Part shown: positions 44,555 to 55,064 of the stretch, piece by piece
How the letters are laid out: each line of letters opens with the position of its first letter
How positions within the stretch are numbered: position 1 is the first letter of the stretch
From: Streptococcus caballi DSM 19004
GTDB lineage: Bacteria; Bacillota; Bacilli; Lactobacillales; Streptococcaceae
Assembly (NCBI RefSeq): GCF_000379985.1
Contig: NZ_KB904123.1
Location: 1-62,292 of the forward strand
Length of the DNA: 62,292 nt
Direction: 5' to 3'
Made by a program: the position numbers and the translations under genes
The notes under the pieces: generated by a model
What the model saw: only the letters and a program-made list of their open reading frames with translations
Database searches by the model: none
What the model was told of the DNA's origin: nothing

Positions 44555-46012
44555 ATGTATAAGGATGATAGTTTAACCTTACATACAGATTTGTATCAGA
44601 TTAACATGATGCAGGTCTATTTTGACCAAGGAATTCATAACAAAAAGGCTGTTTTTGAAGTTTATTTCCGCAAGGAACCTTTTGCCAATGGCTACGCTGT
44701 ATTTGCGGGATTACAGCGCATGATTGAGTACCTGCAGAGCCTACGTTTTTCTGATACGGACATTGCCTACTTAGAAGAATTAGGTTATCCAGCAGATTTT
44801 ATAACTTACCTAAAAGAACTGACTTTGGACTTAACAGTTCGCTCTGCGCAGGAAGGTGATTTGGTCTTTGCGAATGAGCCTATTGTTCAAATTGAAGGAC
44901 CGTTGGCGCAGTGTCAGCTAGTTGAAACGGCTCTACTAAACATTGTCAATTTTCAAACCTTGATTGCAACCAAGGCTTCTCGTATTCGTTCGGTTATCGC
45001 TGATGAACCGCTTTTGGAATTTGGGACTCGTCGTGCTCAGGAAATGGACGCCGCCATTTGGGGAACTCGCGCAGCAGTTATCGGTGGTGCTAACGCAACT
45101 AGTAATGTTCGCGCAGGAAAACTTTTTGGTATTCCTGTATCTGGTACGCACGCTCATGCTCTTGTCCAAGCCTATGGTGATGATTATAAAGCTTTCAAGG
45201 CTTATGCGGCAACGCACAAAGACTGTGTTTTTCTTGTGGATACCTACGATACGCTTCGTATCGGTGTCCCAGCAGCTATTAAGGTAGCCAAGGAACTAGG
45301 CGATAAAATTAATTTTCTCGGTGTCCGTTTAGACTCCGGAGACTTGGCTTACCTGTCTAAGAAAGTACGCCAGCAGTTGGACGATGCAGGTTTTACTGAT
45401 GCAAAAATTTACGCTTCAAATGACTTGGATGAACACACTATCTTAAACTTAAAAATGCAGAAAGCTAAAATTGATGTTTGGGGTGTGGGGACTAAGCTGA
45501 TTACAGCATTTGATCAGCCTGCTCTAGGAGCAGTTTACAAAATTGTTTCTATAGAAGATGAAGATGGCGTTATGCAGGATACTATCAAGTTGTCAAATAA
45601 TGCGGAGAAGGTTTCTACACCAGGCAAAAAACAGGTTTGGCGTATTACTAGCCGTGAAAAAGGCAAGTCTGAGGGAGATTATATTACATTCACAGACATT
45701 GATGTCAATGAATTAGATGAACTAGATATGTTCCATCCAACTTACACTTATATTAGTAAAACAGTTCGCGACTTCGATGCCGTGCCGTTATTGGTAGATA
45801 TTTTTGATCAAGGTAAATTAGTTTATAAACAACCTAGTCTATCTGAAATTCAAGCTTATGCTCGTAAGGAATTTGACAAGCTTTGGGATGAATATAAACG
45901 CGTCCTTAATCCGCAGGATTACCCAGTTGACTTGGCACGTGATGTTTGGCAAAATAAGATGGATCTTATCGACCGCATCCGCAAAGAAGCCTATGAAAAA
46001 GGAGTGAAATAA
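44555..46012 (+). CDS. pncB: Nicotinate phosphoribosyltransferase
   Basis: PncB makes nicotinate mononucleotide from nicotinate and PRPP, the entry to NAD salvage. The 485-aa protein starts [16 protein letters not shown] and has the [20 protein letters not shown] and [16 protein letters not shown] motifs. Its stop overlaps the nadE start by one base. Confidence 0.95.
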   Translation: MYKDDSLTLHTDLYQINMMQVYFDQGIHNKKAVFEVYFRKEPFANGYAVFAGLQRMIEYLQSLRFSDTDIAYLEELGYPADFITYLKELTLDLTVRSAQEGDLVFANEPIVQIEGPLAQCQLVETALLNIVNFQTLIATKASRIRSVIADEPLLEFGTRRAQEMDAAIWGTRAAVIGGANATSNVRAGKLFGIPVSGTHAHALVQAYGDDYKAFKAYAATHKDCVFLVDTYDTLRIGVPAAIKVAKELGDKINFLGVRLDSGDLAYLSKKVRQQLDDAGFTDAKIYASNDLDEHTILNLKMQKAKIDVWGVGTKLITAFDQPALGAVYKIVSIEDEDGVMQDTIKLSNNAEKVSTPGKKQVWRITSREKGKSEGDYITFTDIDVNELDELDMFHPTYTYISKTVRDFDAVPLLVDIFDQGKLVYKQPSLSEIQAYARKEFDKLWDEYKRVLNPQDYPVDLARDVWQNKMDLIDRIRKEAYEKGVK

Positions 46013-46836
46013 TGTCTTTACAAGAAGAAATAATAGCCTACGAAGGTGTTCAGGCTTCCATTGATCCCAAGGAAGAAATTCGCAAATCCATTGATTTTCT
46101 TAAAAATTATATGCTCAAACACCCATTTTTGAAGAGTTATGTTTTGGGAATTTCTGGTGGACAGGATTCTAGTCTAGCCGGGCGCTTAGCGCAGTTAGCA
46201 ATGGAAGAATTGCGTGAAGAAACTGGTAATCACGACTATAAATTTATTGCTATTCGTCTGCCTTATGGTATTCAAGCTGATGAAGAGGATGCTCAAAGAG
46301 CTCTGCAATTCATCAAACCTGACTTCAGTTTATCGGTAAATATTAAACCAGCTGTTGACGGTCAAGTGGTAGCTTTAGCAGAAGCCGGGGTTGATGTGTC
46401 AGACTTTAATAAAGGTAATATTAAGGCACGTCAACGCATGATTACGCAGTATGCCGTTGCTGGTGAAAATAGTGGAGTTGTCATAGGTACTGACCATGCT
46501 GCTGAAAATATCACAGCATTCTTTACTAAGTTTGGTGATGGCGGAGCTGATATCTTGCCGCTTTATCGTCTCAATAAACGTCAAGGAAAACAACTCTTGG
46601 CGGAACTAGGCGCAGATCCGGCCATCTATGAGAAAATTCCAACGGCAGATTTGGAAGAAAATAGGCCAGGCATTGCTGATGAAGTTGCACTTGGTGTAAC
46701 TTACAATGACATTGATGATTATTTAGAAGGTAAACAAGTTTCGGAAGAAGCACAGTCTAAAATAGAAAATTGGTGGCATAAAGGTGAACATAAACGTCAT
46801 CTGCCGATTACAATTTTCGATGATTTTTGGAAATGA
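46012..46836 (+). CDS. nadE: NH3-dependent NAD+ synthetase
   Basis: NadE amidates deamido-NAD to NAD with ammonia. The 274-aa protein has [16 protein letters not shown] near 44-59 (ATP pyrophosphatase loop) and [20 protein letters not shown]. No glutaminase domain is fused, so it uses free ammonia. It is coupled to pncB, completing a two-step salvage operon. A long hairpin ends it. Confidence 0.96.
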   Translation: MSLQEEIIAYEGVQASIDPKEEIRKSIDFLKNYMLKHPFLKSYVLGISGGQDSSLAGRLAQLAMEELREETGNHDYKFIAIRLPYGIQADEEDAQRALQFIKPDFSLSVNIKPAVDGQVVALAEAGVDVSDFNKGNIKARQRMITQYAVAGENSGVVIGTDHAAENITAFFTKFGDGGADILPLYRLNKRQGKQLLAELGADPAIYEKIPTADLEENRPGIADEVALGVTYNDIDDYLEGKQVSEEAQSKIENWWHKGEHKRHLPITIFDDFWK

Positions 46837-46839
46837 GGT

Positions 46840-46882
46840 AGTAAAACCCACTTTACGCAAAAGTCGTAAAGTGGGTTTTACT
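46840..46882. terminator. Long bidirectional terminator
   Basis: Arms of 18 bp (46840-46857 and 46865-46882) are perfectly complementary with a 7-nt loop. The hairpin lies between the convergent nadE and ABC-transporter genes. Confidence 0.92.
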
Positions 46883-46887
46883 TAAAC

Positions 46888-47907
46888 TTATTTGACATCA
46901 TTGACTTTTAAGAAAGAATTTTTACGCAGGGCAGCAATATTGGTATCTTTTGAAATGACACCAATGTCTTGCAAGTCACTAGCGATGGCTTTGAAGGCTT
47001 TGTAGGATCCTGAGTAGCTTGGAATAAAGCTATATGAATTCAGACTGGTCAGGTTAATGTCTTTATCTCCAGCGACATAATGTTTATCTAATTGAATGTC
47101 AACAGTTTCTTCCTTGTGATTTTCTACCCATTTAGCTGCTTTTTGCATAGCCAAAGTGTATTTAGCCGCTATGGCTGGGTGTTTTTCAGCAATTTTATCA
47201 GAAACATAGGCTACGCAGCAGTATTCGTTGGCGTAAGGCTTATCAGTAGCAGAGTTTGCTAAGGTTTTGAAACCGTACTGCCGTTTCAAAATTTCAGTAT
47301 CTGGATCGCCAAGAGCGATGGCATCGACCTCACCATTTTCAAGAACAGTACCAAGTTGGTCGCTTTGATAAGTGACAAATTCCACTTCCGAACTTTCAGT
47401 AGTGACATCAAGTCCAGCTGCGGATAGGACGCGTTTAGAAAAGGTAGCGGGGCTACCAGCAACAGCTGTCACTCCAATTTTCTTACCTTTTAGCTGACTG
47501 ACATCAGTAATACTGTCGTCTTTGGTTAAAATTTGCAAACAGCCTGTGTGCAGACCTGTCGTGATTTTCAGTCTTGCCCCATTTTCTAAAGGCTGGATAA
47601 GACTGGCTAAAAGCGAATTTGAAGCATCAATTTTACCAGAGTTCAAGGCTTCTAAGTTGGAGGTATCCTGTCCGATTTTGACCACTTTGTAATTTAGTCC
47701 GACTTCATCAAAGAATCCTCGTTCAACAGCAATCTGTTGTGGGGCACCACACAAGTCAGAGTTCTCGGAAATTTTCAAAACGTAATCATCATCCTCAGAG
47801 GCATCGTAAGATGATGATGTTTTGGAACTACTGGAACTTCCACACGCGGCTAAGCTGCAAACTGCTAGAAAAGTGAGTAATCCTGTGAGTAAAGTTCTTT
47901 TTTGCAT
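46888..47907 (-). CDS. NitT/TauT-type ABC transporter lipoprotein (solute-binding)
   Basis: This 339-aa lipoprotein has a signal with the lipobox CSLAACGSS (Cys about 22), then a Ser-rich linker and an NMT1/SsuA-like two-lobe domain. Four more Cys are present (SDLCGAPQ, TGCLQI, EYCCVAYV), which is unusual for a streptococcal exported protein. The substrate is not known; relatives bind sulfonates, nitrate, thiamine precursors or other small molecules. It is last in the operon with permease and ATPase, after AAAGGAG. Confidence 0.85.
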   Translation of the reverse strand: MQKRTLLTGLLTFLAVCSLAACGSSSSSKTSSSYDASEDDDYVLKISENSDLCGAPQQIAVERGFFDEVGLNYKVVKIGQDTSNLEALNSGKIDASNSLLASLIQPLENGARLKITTGLHTGCLQILTKDDSITDVSQLKGKKIGVTAVAGSPATFSKRVLSAAGLDVTTESSEVEFVTYQSDQLGTVLENGEVDAIALGDPDTEILKRQYGFKTLANSATDKPYANEYCCVAYVSDKIAEKHPAIAAKYTLAMQKAAKWVENHKEETVDIQLDKHYVAGDKDINLTSLNSYSFIPSYSGSYKAFKAIASDLQDIGVISKDTNIAALRKNSFLKVNDVK

Positions 47908-47928
47908 ATTGGTTTTCTCCTTTTATGA

Positions 47929-48678
47929 TTAAAAATTAAGGGTGTGTAATACTTTTTCTTTAATACCGATAAACTCTGGAGCATCGCGTAATCTCGGACG
48001 CTTCAAATCAACGGGGATAATATCTTTGATGATAGCTGGTCTAGGGGTCATAGCGAAAATGCGATTGGACAGGAAAACAGCCTCTTCTACATCATGAGTT
48101 ACCATAACCATTGTGATATGACGTTTTTGCCAAATATCAATTAAGTCATTCTGCATTTTACTACGTGTGAAGGCATCTAGAGCGCCAAAAGGCTCGTCTA
48201 GTAGCAAAACATCAGGATTATTGATAAGTGCACGTGCAATATTCACACGTTGCTGCATTCCACCTGAGAGATTGTGAGGGTAGGCTTTTTCAAAACCTTT
48301 AAGTCCAACCAATTCAATGTAATCGTTAACTTCCGGGAGACGTTCTTTTTCTTTATTTAACCTAAGTCCAAGAGCAATATTTTCATATACCGTCAACCAG
48401 GGATATAGAGTAGCCTCCTGAAAAACAAAGCCAACTTTACGTGAAGGTTTTTCGATCTCATGATCATCAATTGTGACAGTTCCTGAAGTTGCTGTTTCTA
48501 AACCTGCTAAAATTCTAAGTAAAGTTGTTTTTCCACTACCAGAAGGTCCAACTAGTGAAATAAATTCACCAGGATTGATTGTTGCTGAAATCTGACTCAA
48601 TGCCTCAACGTCAGAATGCTGTTCATCTTGGGCTGGGAAAATTTTACGAATATTGTGAAATGAAATTGATCCTACCAT
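47929..48678 (-). CDS. NitT/TauT-type ABC transporter ATP-binding protein
   Basis: This 249-aa ATPase has Walker A GPSGSGKTT near 43-51, the signature LSGGMQQRVNIARAL, Walker B LLLDEPFGALD and THDVEEA. This is the SsuB/TauB/NrtD class. I chose ATG 48678 after AAAGGA; it overlaps the permease end by 7 nt. It works with the flanking permease and lipoprotein. Confidence 0.92.
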   Translation of the reverse strand: MVGSISFHNIRKIFPAQDEQHSDVEALSQISATINPGEFISLVGPSGSGKTTLLRILAGLETATSGTVTIDDHEIEKPSRKVGFVFQEATLYPWLTVYENIALGLRLNKEKERLPEVNDYIELVGLKGFEKAYPHNLSGGMQQRVNIARALINNPDVLLLDEPFGALDAFTRSKMQNDLIDIWQKRHITMVMVTHDVEEAVFLSNRIFAMTPRPAIIKDIIPVDLKRPRLRDAPEFIGIKEKVLHTLNF

Positions 48679-49634
48679 TTGATAAATCCTTTCTGCCAAG
48701 CTAGTAATTTATCGCGTACTTTAAAGAGCAAAGTGATGATAAGGCTAAAGGTGATAGCAATCGTAATGAGGCCCGCATAAACATTAGCATAGCCAAGCAC
48801 TTCGCGCTGCCAGTTAATATACCACCCAATTCCAAATTTAACACCCAGCATTTCGGCGGTCATTAAAGTAATAAAACTTGAGCAGGCACCATTGAAAATC
48901 CCAACAAAAACATTTGGGAGACTAGCTGGAATAGCCACCCTTGTGATTTTTTGGAAGGTTGTAGCTCCCAATGTGTCTGCTACCTCAAAATAGGTTTTTT
49001 TCACGTTTTGAATACCCGAATTGGTCAAAATGGTTACTGGAAACCAGACAGATAGGCTGATGAGGAAAACACTGGCCATAAAACTTGTCGGGAAGGCAGT
49101 CAAAGCAATGGGAACAAAGGCTGTTGATGGAATTGGACCTAGGATTTTAACGACAGGATCTAACCAGTAATTGAAAGATGTAAACCAACCGACTAAAATA
49201 CCTGTTAAAATGCCTAGACTAATGCCGATAACCCAAGAAATTGCAAGCAAGCGCAGTGAGAATAAATCACATTTTAAAATAAAGGCCCAGCTGTCGGCAA
49301 AAACTGCTAAAATTTTATTGGGACTTGGGAAAAACAACTCAGGAAAAATAACAAATTTTTCAGTTGCTAGATTATAAGCTGCCAATAAAAAATAACTCGT
49401 ACCGATAAAATAACTTTTGTGGAAAAATTTTCCTTTCTTACCTTTGACTAGAGTTAGCACTGCAAAGAATAAAGTGACTCCTAGTGAAATCCATAGGAAG
49501 TAGAGGTACCAAGGTAAGTTTTTACTAAAATTAACAGCTGACTTGGGAATGAGCACCTGTAAGAGAATGGTGATAAAGATAGCAAAACTTGCAAAAAATA
49601 GACGCCAGAGATCTTTCTTAGACTGTATTTTCAT
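48672..49634 (-). CDS. NitT/TauT-type ABC transporter permease
   Basis: This 320-aa permease has three extra hydrophobic segments at the N-terminus (about 10-115). The usual six-helix core follows, with an EAA-like loop (EVADTLGATTFQKITRVAIPASLP). It is longer than SsuC/TauC (about 250-260 aa) because of this extension. ATG 49634 follows GAGGAGG. It is first in the operon. Confidence 0.9.
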   Translation of the reverse strand: MKIQSKKDLWRLFFASFAIFITILLQVLIPKSAVNFSKNLPWYLYFLWISLGVTLFFAVLTLVKGKKGKFFHKSYFIGTSYFLLAAYNLATEKFVIFPELFFPSPNKILAVFADSWAFILKCDLFSLRLLAISWVIGISLGILTGILVGWFTSFNYWLDPVVKILGPIPSTAFVPIALTAFPTSFMASVFLISLSVWFPVTILTNSGIQNVKKTYFEVADTLGATTFQKITRVAIPASLPNVFVGIFNGACSSFITLMTAEMLGVKFGIGWYINWQREVLGYANVYAGLITIAITFSLIITLLFKVRDKLLAWQKGFIKW

Positions 49635-49656
49635 AACTCCTCCTCTAATCAACTAA

Positions 49657-49673
49657 GATAGTTTTATTATATG
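49657..49673 (-). promoter_or_regulatory. Promoter of the NitT/TauT operon with a degenerate MET-box-like sequence
   Basis: TATAAT on the minus strand (49666-49671) could be the -10 box, about 32 bp before the permease ATG. The 17-bp stretch 49657-49673 matches 12 of 16 fixed bases of the MtaR/MetR motif as I recall it (TATAGTTTNAAACTATA). The match may be chance. Confidence 0.35.
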
Positions 49674-49751
49674 CCTGTCCTCTCCATTTGCATAATTAGA
49701 AAAATTTATGTTTGGCTATAATGTTTCCTTATAGTTCGCGCACAAAACCGC

Positions 49752-49779
49752 TTGCATAAATTTTGTGAAGGGATATAAT
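49752..49779 (+). promoter_or_regulatory. pepC promoter
   Basis: TTGCAT (49752-49757) and TATAAT (49774-49779) are 16 bp apart, with the start site about 20 bp before ATG 49807. Confidence 0.65.
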
Positions 49780-49806
49780 AGAAAGGTAATAAGAATGGAG
49801 GTTTAT

Positions 49807-51141
49807 ATGTCAGAATTAACACAGACATTTACAGACAAACTATTTATGGATTATGAAGCCAATGCTAAATTCCGTGCTGTTGAAAATGCTGTAACTCATA
49901 ATGGCTTGCTTAAATCCTTAGAAACACGTCAAAGTGAAGTGGAAAACGACTATGTTTTCTCAATTGATTTGACTAAGGATGAAGTAGCTAACCAAAAAGC
50001 GTCAGGTCGTTGCTGGATGTTTGCGGCTCTCAATACTTTTCGTCACAAATTGATTTCAGAATTCAAATTGGAGAACTTCGAGTTATCGCAAGCTCACACC
50101 TTCTTCTGGGACAAATATGAAAAATCAAACTGGTTCTTGGAACAAGTGATTGCGACTGCTAATCAAGAACTGGGTAGCCGTAAGGTTAAATTCCTTTTAG
50201 ATATCCCTCAACAAGATGGCGGACAGTGGGATATGGTCGTGGCTCTTTTTGAAAAATATGGTGTCGTGCCAAAATCTGTTTACCCAGAATCTATTTCTTC
50301 GAGCGCTAGTCGTGAACTCAATCAATACCTCAATAAACTTTTGCGGCAAGATGCTCAGATTTTGCGCGAGCTCATTGCAGGAGGAGCAGATAGAGCAACT
50401 GTTCAAAATAAAAAAGAAGAGCTTCTTCAAGAAGTTTTTAACTTCCTTGCTATGAACCTTGGTTTGCCACCGCGCAGCTTTGACTTCGCTTACCGTGATA
50501 AAGACAACAACTACCAAGCTGAGAAAGAGATCACACCGCAAGCTTTCTATGAAAAATACGTTGGTTTGAAATTATCTGACTATGTTTCAGTTATTAACGC
50601 GCCTACGGATGATAAGCCTTATGGAAAATCTTACACTGTTGATATGCTTGGTAATGTGGTTGGTAGCCGCGCTGTGCGTTACATCAACCTTGATATGAAA
50701 CGTTTCAAGGAATTGGCTATCGCCCAAATGAAACAAGGTGAAACTGTTTGGTTTGGTTCTGATGTTGGTCAAGTTTCTGACCGTCAAAAAGGTATCCTTG
50801 CAACAAACACTTACGATTTCGGTTCAGCGATGGACATTCAGTTGACTCAAGATAAAGCTGGTCGTTTGGATTATAGCGAAAGCCTTATGACGCATGCCAT
50901 GGTCTTGACAGGGGTTGATTTGGATGATCAAGGTAATCCAGTCAAATGGAAAGTTGAAAATTCTTGGGGTGATAAAGTTGGTCAAAAAGGTTACTTTGTT
51001 GCTTCAGATGCTTGGATGGACGAATATACTTACCAAATCGTTATTCGTAAAGAATTCTTGACAGCAGAAGAGTTGGCAGCCTATGAAGCAGAGCCACAAG
51101 TTCTTGCACCATGGGATCCAATGGGAGCTTTGGCAAAATAA
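49807..51141 (+). CDS. pepC: Aminopeptidase C (bleomycin-hydrolase family, C1B)
   Basis: PepC is a cytoplasmic cysteine aminopeptidase that forms a hexameric barrel and trims peptides. The 444-aa protein has the catalytic Cys in SGRCWMFAALN (C69), the His in LMTHAMVLTGVD and the Asn in VENSWGDK. The C-terminus (PMGALAK) reaches the active site in this family. ATG 49807 follows GGAGG; earlier in-frame ATGs lack this spacing. Confidence 0.96.
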   Translation: MSELTQTFTDKLFMDYEANAKFRAVENAVTHNGLLKSLETRQSEVENDYVFSIDLTKDEVANQKASGRCWMFAALNTFRHKLISEFKLENFELSQAHTFFWDKYEKSNWFLEQVIATANQELGSRKVKFLLDIPQQDGGQWDMVVALFEKYGVVPKSVYPESISSSASRELNQYLNKLLRQDAQILRELIAGGADRATVQNKKEELLQEVFNFLAMNLGLPPRSFDFAYRDKDNNYQAEKEITPQAFYEKYVGLKLSDYVSVINAPTDDKPYGKSYTVDMLGNVVGSRAVRYINLDMKRFKELAIAQMKQGETVWFGSDVGQVSDRQKGILATNTYDFGSAMDIQLTQDKAGRLDYSESLMTHAMVLTGVDLDDQGNPVKWKVENSWGDKVGQKGYFVASDAWMDEYTYQIVIRKEFLTAEELAAYEAEPQVLAPWDPMGALAK

Positions 51142-51142
51142 A

Positions 51143-51222
51143 AAATAGCCAGTCTATCCTCGTGGATATCTGGCTATTTCTATCAAGATAAAATCCTCGA
51201 ATGAATTTTCATTCGAGGATTT
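51143..51222. terminator. Two hairpins between convergent pepC and pbp1A
   Basis: The first (51143-51179) has arms AAATAGCCAG / CTGGCTATTT with an inner TATCC/GGATA. The second (51191-51222) has perfect 13-bp arms (AAATCCTCGAATG and its complement). One probably serves each strand. Confidence 0.85.
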
Positions 51223-51229
51223 TTAGAGG

Positions 51230-53398
51230 TTAGTTGCTTGAACTTTCTGATTCAGAGGATTGGCTGGAACTTGTTGAAGTAGTATCAGTGGATGATGCTT
51301 GACTAGAGTTCGCTTCTGTTCCATCTGTATCATCAGCCTTTTCATCATTTTCTTGACTAGAAGAAGTTGAGTATGTGTTATAAAGGTTATTATATACGCT
51401 TGATGAATAATAGCCATTGGTAGTTGTACCACTTAAATAAAGATAACCTCCACTACGGTAAACCCCACTAGGAGCTTGCCAATCTTCACTATAACCACCA
51501 GTTAGGTAGGACATCATTGACCTGTAGACTTCTGCAGCTACATCTAATCCATCACCGTAGATAGGTGTCAAACGATTCTTGTAGCCGGTCCAGACTGCCA
51601 TAGCGTACTTTGTTGTATAGCCAACGAAGTTTTCATCTGGTGCCATTGTTCCAACATAATCAGTATAGAGACCAGTATCAGCGCCAATTTGTGTCAATTC
51701 GTCATCAGTATAGTTTGAAGTACCAGTCTTACCTGCTTGGACTACGCCAGAAATTGCTGCCTTGGTACCTGTACCATAGGTGAGAACTGTTTTTAGCATA
51801 TCTGTCATCATGTAAGCTGTAGTTTCTTTCATCGCCTTGGTACCTTTAGGATCGTAACTCTCTGTAGTACCATCGCTAAACTCAATCTTGTTCACGTATT
51901 GTGGTTTATAATAGGTACCACCATTGGCAAAACTAGCATAGGCAGCAGCCATCTTTTCACTACTTGCACCATATTTTTGGTCGCTACTACTTGTATTACT
52001 TGAAATAGCATTTGAATAATGCATTTCAGGATAGTCAATACCGAGGCCGTTTAGGAAGCTTTTAGCAGTATCAAGCCCAGCGGCTTCTAGAGCACGAACT
52101 GCAGGAACATTACGAGATTGCTGAATAGCGGTTTGAATGGTCATCCATCCATTATACCTTCGATCCCAGTCGTAGAGCTGAGTTCTTGTTCCTGGCCAAT
52201 AGTAGACTGAGTCATTTGTTGACTGAGAAGTAGAGGTGTAGGCACCACTTTCAATAGCTGGAGCGTAAGCTGAAATAGGCTTCATGGTAGAACCCCAGTC
52301 ACGATCAGTTAAAACGGCTTGGTTAGTACCAAATGAAACGTTAGTATCTTGATTTCGTCCACCAAGTTGAGCAATAACGTGTCCGTTTGTCACATCAATG
52401 ACAGTAGAAGCAACTTGAAAATCAGCACTAGGGTAATAGATGTATGTGTCTGAATTATAAATATCGTAAAGCTGCTTTTGTGCTTCTGTATTGATATTTG
52501 TATAAACTTTTAAACCAGATGAGAAAATATCTTTACCGGTTTTTGAAGAAACTTCCTCAATGACTTGTTTCAAGTAGTTATCCATATATTTAGGGTAACT
52601 ACTTGTTTCTTGAAGCTCTTGTAGTCCATCACTGACAGGGGTCGCAACAGCAGCATCGTATTCAGCTTTTGTGATATTTTTTTCAGAATACATTTGCTGA
52701 AGAACGGTATTACGTCTTTCCTGAGCGGCGTCAGGATTTTGATAAGGATCATACTGAGTCGGAGCCTGAGGAATACCAGCTAAAAGAGCCAACTGCGCAA
52801 TGGATAAATCTTTCAGGTTCTTCCCATAGTAGGACTTAGCTGCAGTGAGCATACCGTAATTCCCATTTCCCATATAAACTTTGTTAATGTAGAAAGTAAG
52901 AATTTCCTGCTTGGTGTATTTTCGCTCCATCTGAAGTGCCAGCCAAACTTCCTGAGCCTTGCGCTTAAGAGTCTGGTCAGATTCTTTAGTTGAAAAATAA
53001 GCAAGCTTGATAAGCTGTTGATCCAGAGTAGATCCACCTTGAGTTGAACTACTCATCATGTTATGCCAAGCTGCTCCCATGATACGGTAAATATCGACGC
53101 CTCTGTGTTTGAAGAAACGTTTGTCTTCGATTGAGGTAATCGCATTTACCAGATTAAGAGGAATATTATCTGCCACAACGCTTTCACGTTTTTCGGAGCC
53201 TAAATCAGCGACAAGGCTATTATTACTGTCATAAATAAGACTAGAATTGGTTGATTTAAGCTTGCTCTCTGATAATTTCGGTGTGCTACTTACATAGTAG
53301 GTGAAGAGTAACCCACCTGAGACAATAGCTAAAATAATAAGCCCTAATATGGTGGCTAACCCATACTTCAAAACTTTAAGGACTGTTTTGTTTTTCAT
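51230..53398 (-). CDS. pbp1A: Class A penicillin-binding protein 1A
   Basis: PBP1A is a bifunctional glycosyltransferase/transpeptidase for peptidoglycan synthesis. The 722-aa protein has a membrane helix (about 10-35) and glycosyltransferase motifs [24 protein letters not shown] and [10 protein letters not shown]. The transpeptidase domain has STMK, SRN in QQSRNVP and KTGTSNY. The C-terminus is Ser/Thr-rich. I use ATG 53398, which aligns with family N-termini. A GTG at 53417-53419, overlapping recU, is the alternative; neither has a strong ribosome site, so coupling to recU is likely. Confidence 0.95.
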   Translation of the reverse strand: MKNKTVLKVLKYGLATILGLIILAIVSGGLLFTYYVSSTPKLSESKLKSTNSSLIYDSNNSLVADLGSEKRESVVADNIPLNLVNAITSIEDKRFFKHRGVDIYRIMGAAWHNMMSSSTQGGSTLDQQLIKLAYFSTKESDQTLKRKAQEVWLALQMERKYTKQEILTFYINKVYMGNGNYGMLTAAKSYYGKNLKDLSIAQLALLAGIPQAPTQYDPYQNPDAAQERRNTVLQQMYSEKNITKAEYDAAVATPVSDGLQELQETSSYPKYMDNYLKQVIEEVSSKTGKDIFSSGLKVYTNINTEAQKQLYDIYNSDTYIYYPSADFQVASTVIDVTNGHVIAQLGGRNQDTNVSFGTNQAVLTDRDWGSTMKPISAYAPAIESGAYTSTSQSTNDSVYYWPGTRTQLYDWDRRYNGWMTIQTAIQQSRNVPAVRALEAAGLDTAKSFLNGLGIDYPEMHYSNAISSNTSSSDQKYGASSEKMAAAYASFANGGTYYKPQYVNKIEFSDGTTESYDPKGTKAMKETTAYMMTDMLKTVLTYGTGTKAAISGVVQAGKTGTSNYTDDELTQIGADTGLYTDYVGTMAPDENFVGYTTKYAMAVWTGYKNRLTPIYGDGLDVAAEVYRSMMSYLTGGYSEDWQAPSGVYRSGGYLYLSGTTTNGYYSSSVYNNLYNTYSTSSSQENDEKADDTDGTEANSSQASSTDTTSTSSSQSSESESSSN

Positions 53399-53405
53399 AT
53401 TAAGT

Positions 53406-54005
53406 TTAATTGTGATCACCGCCTAAAAAAATTTCTTCAATAACATTTAAATAAGGAATTTGAGGGCGTACCCCTCTTTCCACCCAATACCCATTTTTTT
53501 TGATATAATCAAGAGGCATTGACTTACCACCATGATCAATGTGGTAAAAATCAATCAGGTAATTGGCAGGAAGCAAATAGGTTTCCTTAAGTGTCGAGAA
53601 GTGAAGTAAGACAAAGCAAATACCATCTTGCTTTAAAACATTTGCCATGTGCTCAATTTGATGGGCATGAAAATTTTTCATAGGCATAGCTGTTTTTTGC
53701 CGCGTTTCTTTTGCTTCAAAATCGATATAGTGTCCTTTATAGACACCCGAGTAGTCAGTTGTAGAAGCATGTCTAAAATAAGCTTCTACAATCTTAGCTC
53801 GGCTTCGTCTGGGGTAATCTACCTTGACGATTTGAATGGGGGTAGGCTTCTTATGAATGACCGCAATGTTACGTGACAAATAGTAATCGTTACTAGCATT
53901 GATGGCCGACTCAAAGGACATCCCCCGATTGGCAAAATTAACGCTGTTCCCCTTTTGAGGAGGTATTGCTTTTTTTTGAATAAGATTATGAGGGTAGTTA
54001 ACCAT
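53406..54005 (-). CDS. recU: Holliday junction resolvase RecU
   Basis: RecU cleaves Holliday junctions during recombination repair and chromosome segregation. The 199-aa protein has [16 protein letters not shown], the catalytic [19 protein letters not shown] and [12 protein letters not shown] 54005 follows AGGAG. It lies upstream of pbp1A, the conserved recU-pbp1A order, and is divergent from ypsA. Confidence 0.95.
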   Translation of the reverse strand: MVNYPHNLIQKKAIPPQKGNSVNFANRGMSFESAINASNDYYLSRNIAVIHKKPTPIQIVKVDYPRRSRAKIVEAYFRHASTTDYSGVYKGHYIDFEAKETRQKTAMPMKNFHAHQIEHMANVLKQDGICFVLLHFSTLKETYLLPANYLIDFYHIDHGGKSMPLDYIKKNGYWVERGVRPQIPYLNVIEEIFLGGDHN

Positions 54006-54083
54006 AGTTCTCCTAACGTCATACACTTAATGATAACATAAAGCACTACTATTATAACATATTTTTGGAAAGGATAACAAAAT

Positions 54084-54602
54084 ATGTCATCAATTCTAAT
54101 TTCAGGCTACAAAAGTTTTGAATTGGGAATTTTTCAAGATAAGGATGAGCGCCTGAAAATTATCAAAAAGGCAATCAAAAGCGACCTTGTTCGATTTTTG
54201 GAAGAAGGTGTTGACTGGCTGATATTTACAGGAAATCTAGGCTTTGAATACTGGGCGCTAGAGGTTGCTAAAGAGCTTCAGTTAGAATATGATTTTCAAA
54301 TAGCAAGTATTTTTATATTTGAAAATCAGGGTCAGAATTGGAATGAAGCTAATCAAATTAAATTAGAAAAATTTAAAAGTGTAGACTTTGTCAAGTACAG
54401 CTACCCTACCTACGAAAATCCGAACCAATTTCGAAGCTATAATCATTTTTTGATTAGTAACACAGACGGCGCTTACATCTTTTACGATCAAGAGCATGAA
54501 ACGAATTTAAAGTATCTCCTCAAGCAAATGCGAGACGAGCCTAACTATGATATTACTTTTCTAACTTTTGAACGCTTGAATGACATCGCTGATGAACTTT
54601 AA
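54084..54602 (+). CDS. ypsA: YpsA/DUF1273 (SLOG-type) protein
   Basis: This 172-aa protein has an SLOG-like Rossmann fold: [11 protein letters not shown] near 6, [15 protein letters not shown] and [20 protein letters not shown]. YpsA binds a nucleotide-type ligand and affects cell division in B. subtilis and staphylococci; the ligand is not settled. It lies upstream of gpsB, consistent with a division link. Confidence 0.9.
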   Translation: MSSILISGYKSFELGIFQDKDERLKIIKKAIKSDLVRFLEEGVDWLIFTGNLGFEYWALEVAKELQLEYDFQIASIFIFENQGQNWNEANQIKLEKFKSVDFVKYSYPTYENPNQFRSYNHFLISNTDGAYIFYDQEHETNLKYLLKQMRDEPNYDITFLTFERLNDIADEL

Positions 54603-54715
54603 TTTTGCCTAGCGTCTTTAAAAGTTTAATACTTGATTTTTCTCTTTTTTTTATGTATCATAAGGTGTGATAGTGCAAGCTATTAATAAAGAATTGATAA
54701 GTGTGAGGGAATAGA

Positions 54716-55051
54716 ATGGCAGGTATAATTTACAGTCCTAAAGACATTTTTGAACAGGATTTTAAGATAGCTATGCGTGGCTATGATAAGAGAGAAGTAG
54801 ACGAATTTCTTGATGAAGTCATTAAAGACTATGAGTCTTATATTTCACAAATCAAAATTTTACGTGAAGAAAATGAACGATTAAGAGATGAATTAGCTAC
54901 AAAGGTAAAGGCTAGCTCTTCTCAAGAGCGAATTCCTGTAACACCAGTTCCTGACATGGGACATGTTGCTCAGTCAGCAACTAATTTTGATATTTTAAAA
55001 CGTATCAGCCGTTTGGAAAAAGAAGTTTTTGGCAAGCAGATTGTAGAATAG
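54716..55051 (+). CDS. gpsB: Cell division regulator GpsB
   Basis: GpsB is a DivIVA-like coiled-coil adaptor that coordinates septal and peripheral wall synthesis with PBPs, MreC and StkP. The 111-aa protein has the N-terminal lipid/PBP-binding motif [20 protein letters not shown], a coiled coil (about 30-70) and a C-terminal trimerisation helix ([16 protein letters not shown]). It is followed by rnpB after 13 bp. Confidence 0.95.
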   Translation: MAGIIYSPKDIFEQDFKIAMRGYDKREVDEFLDEVIKDYESYISQIKILREENERLRDELATKVKASSSQERIPVTPVPDMGHVAQSATNFDILKRISRLEKEVFGKQIVE

Positions 55052-55064
55052 TTAAGTTAATAAC

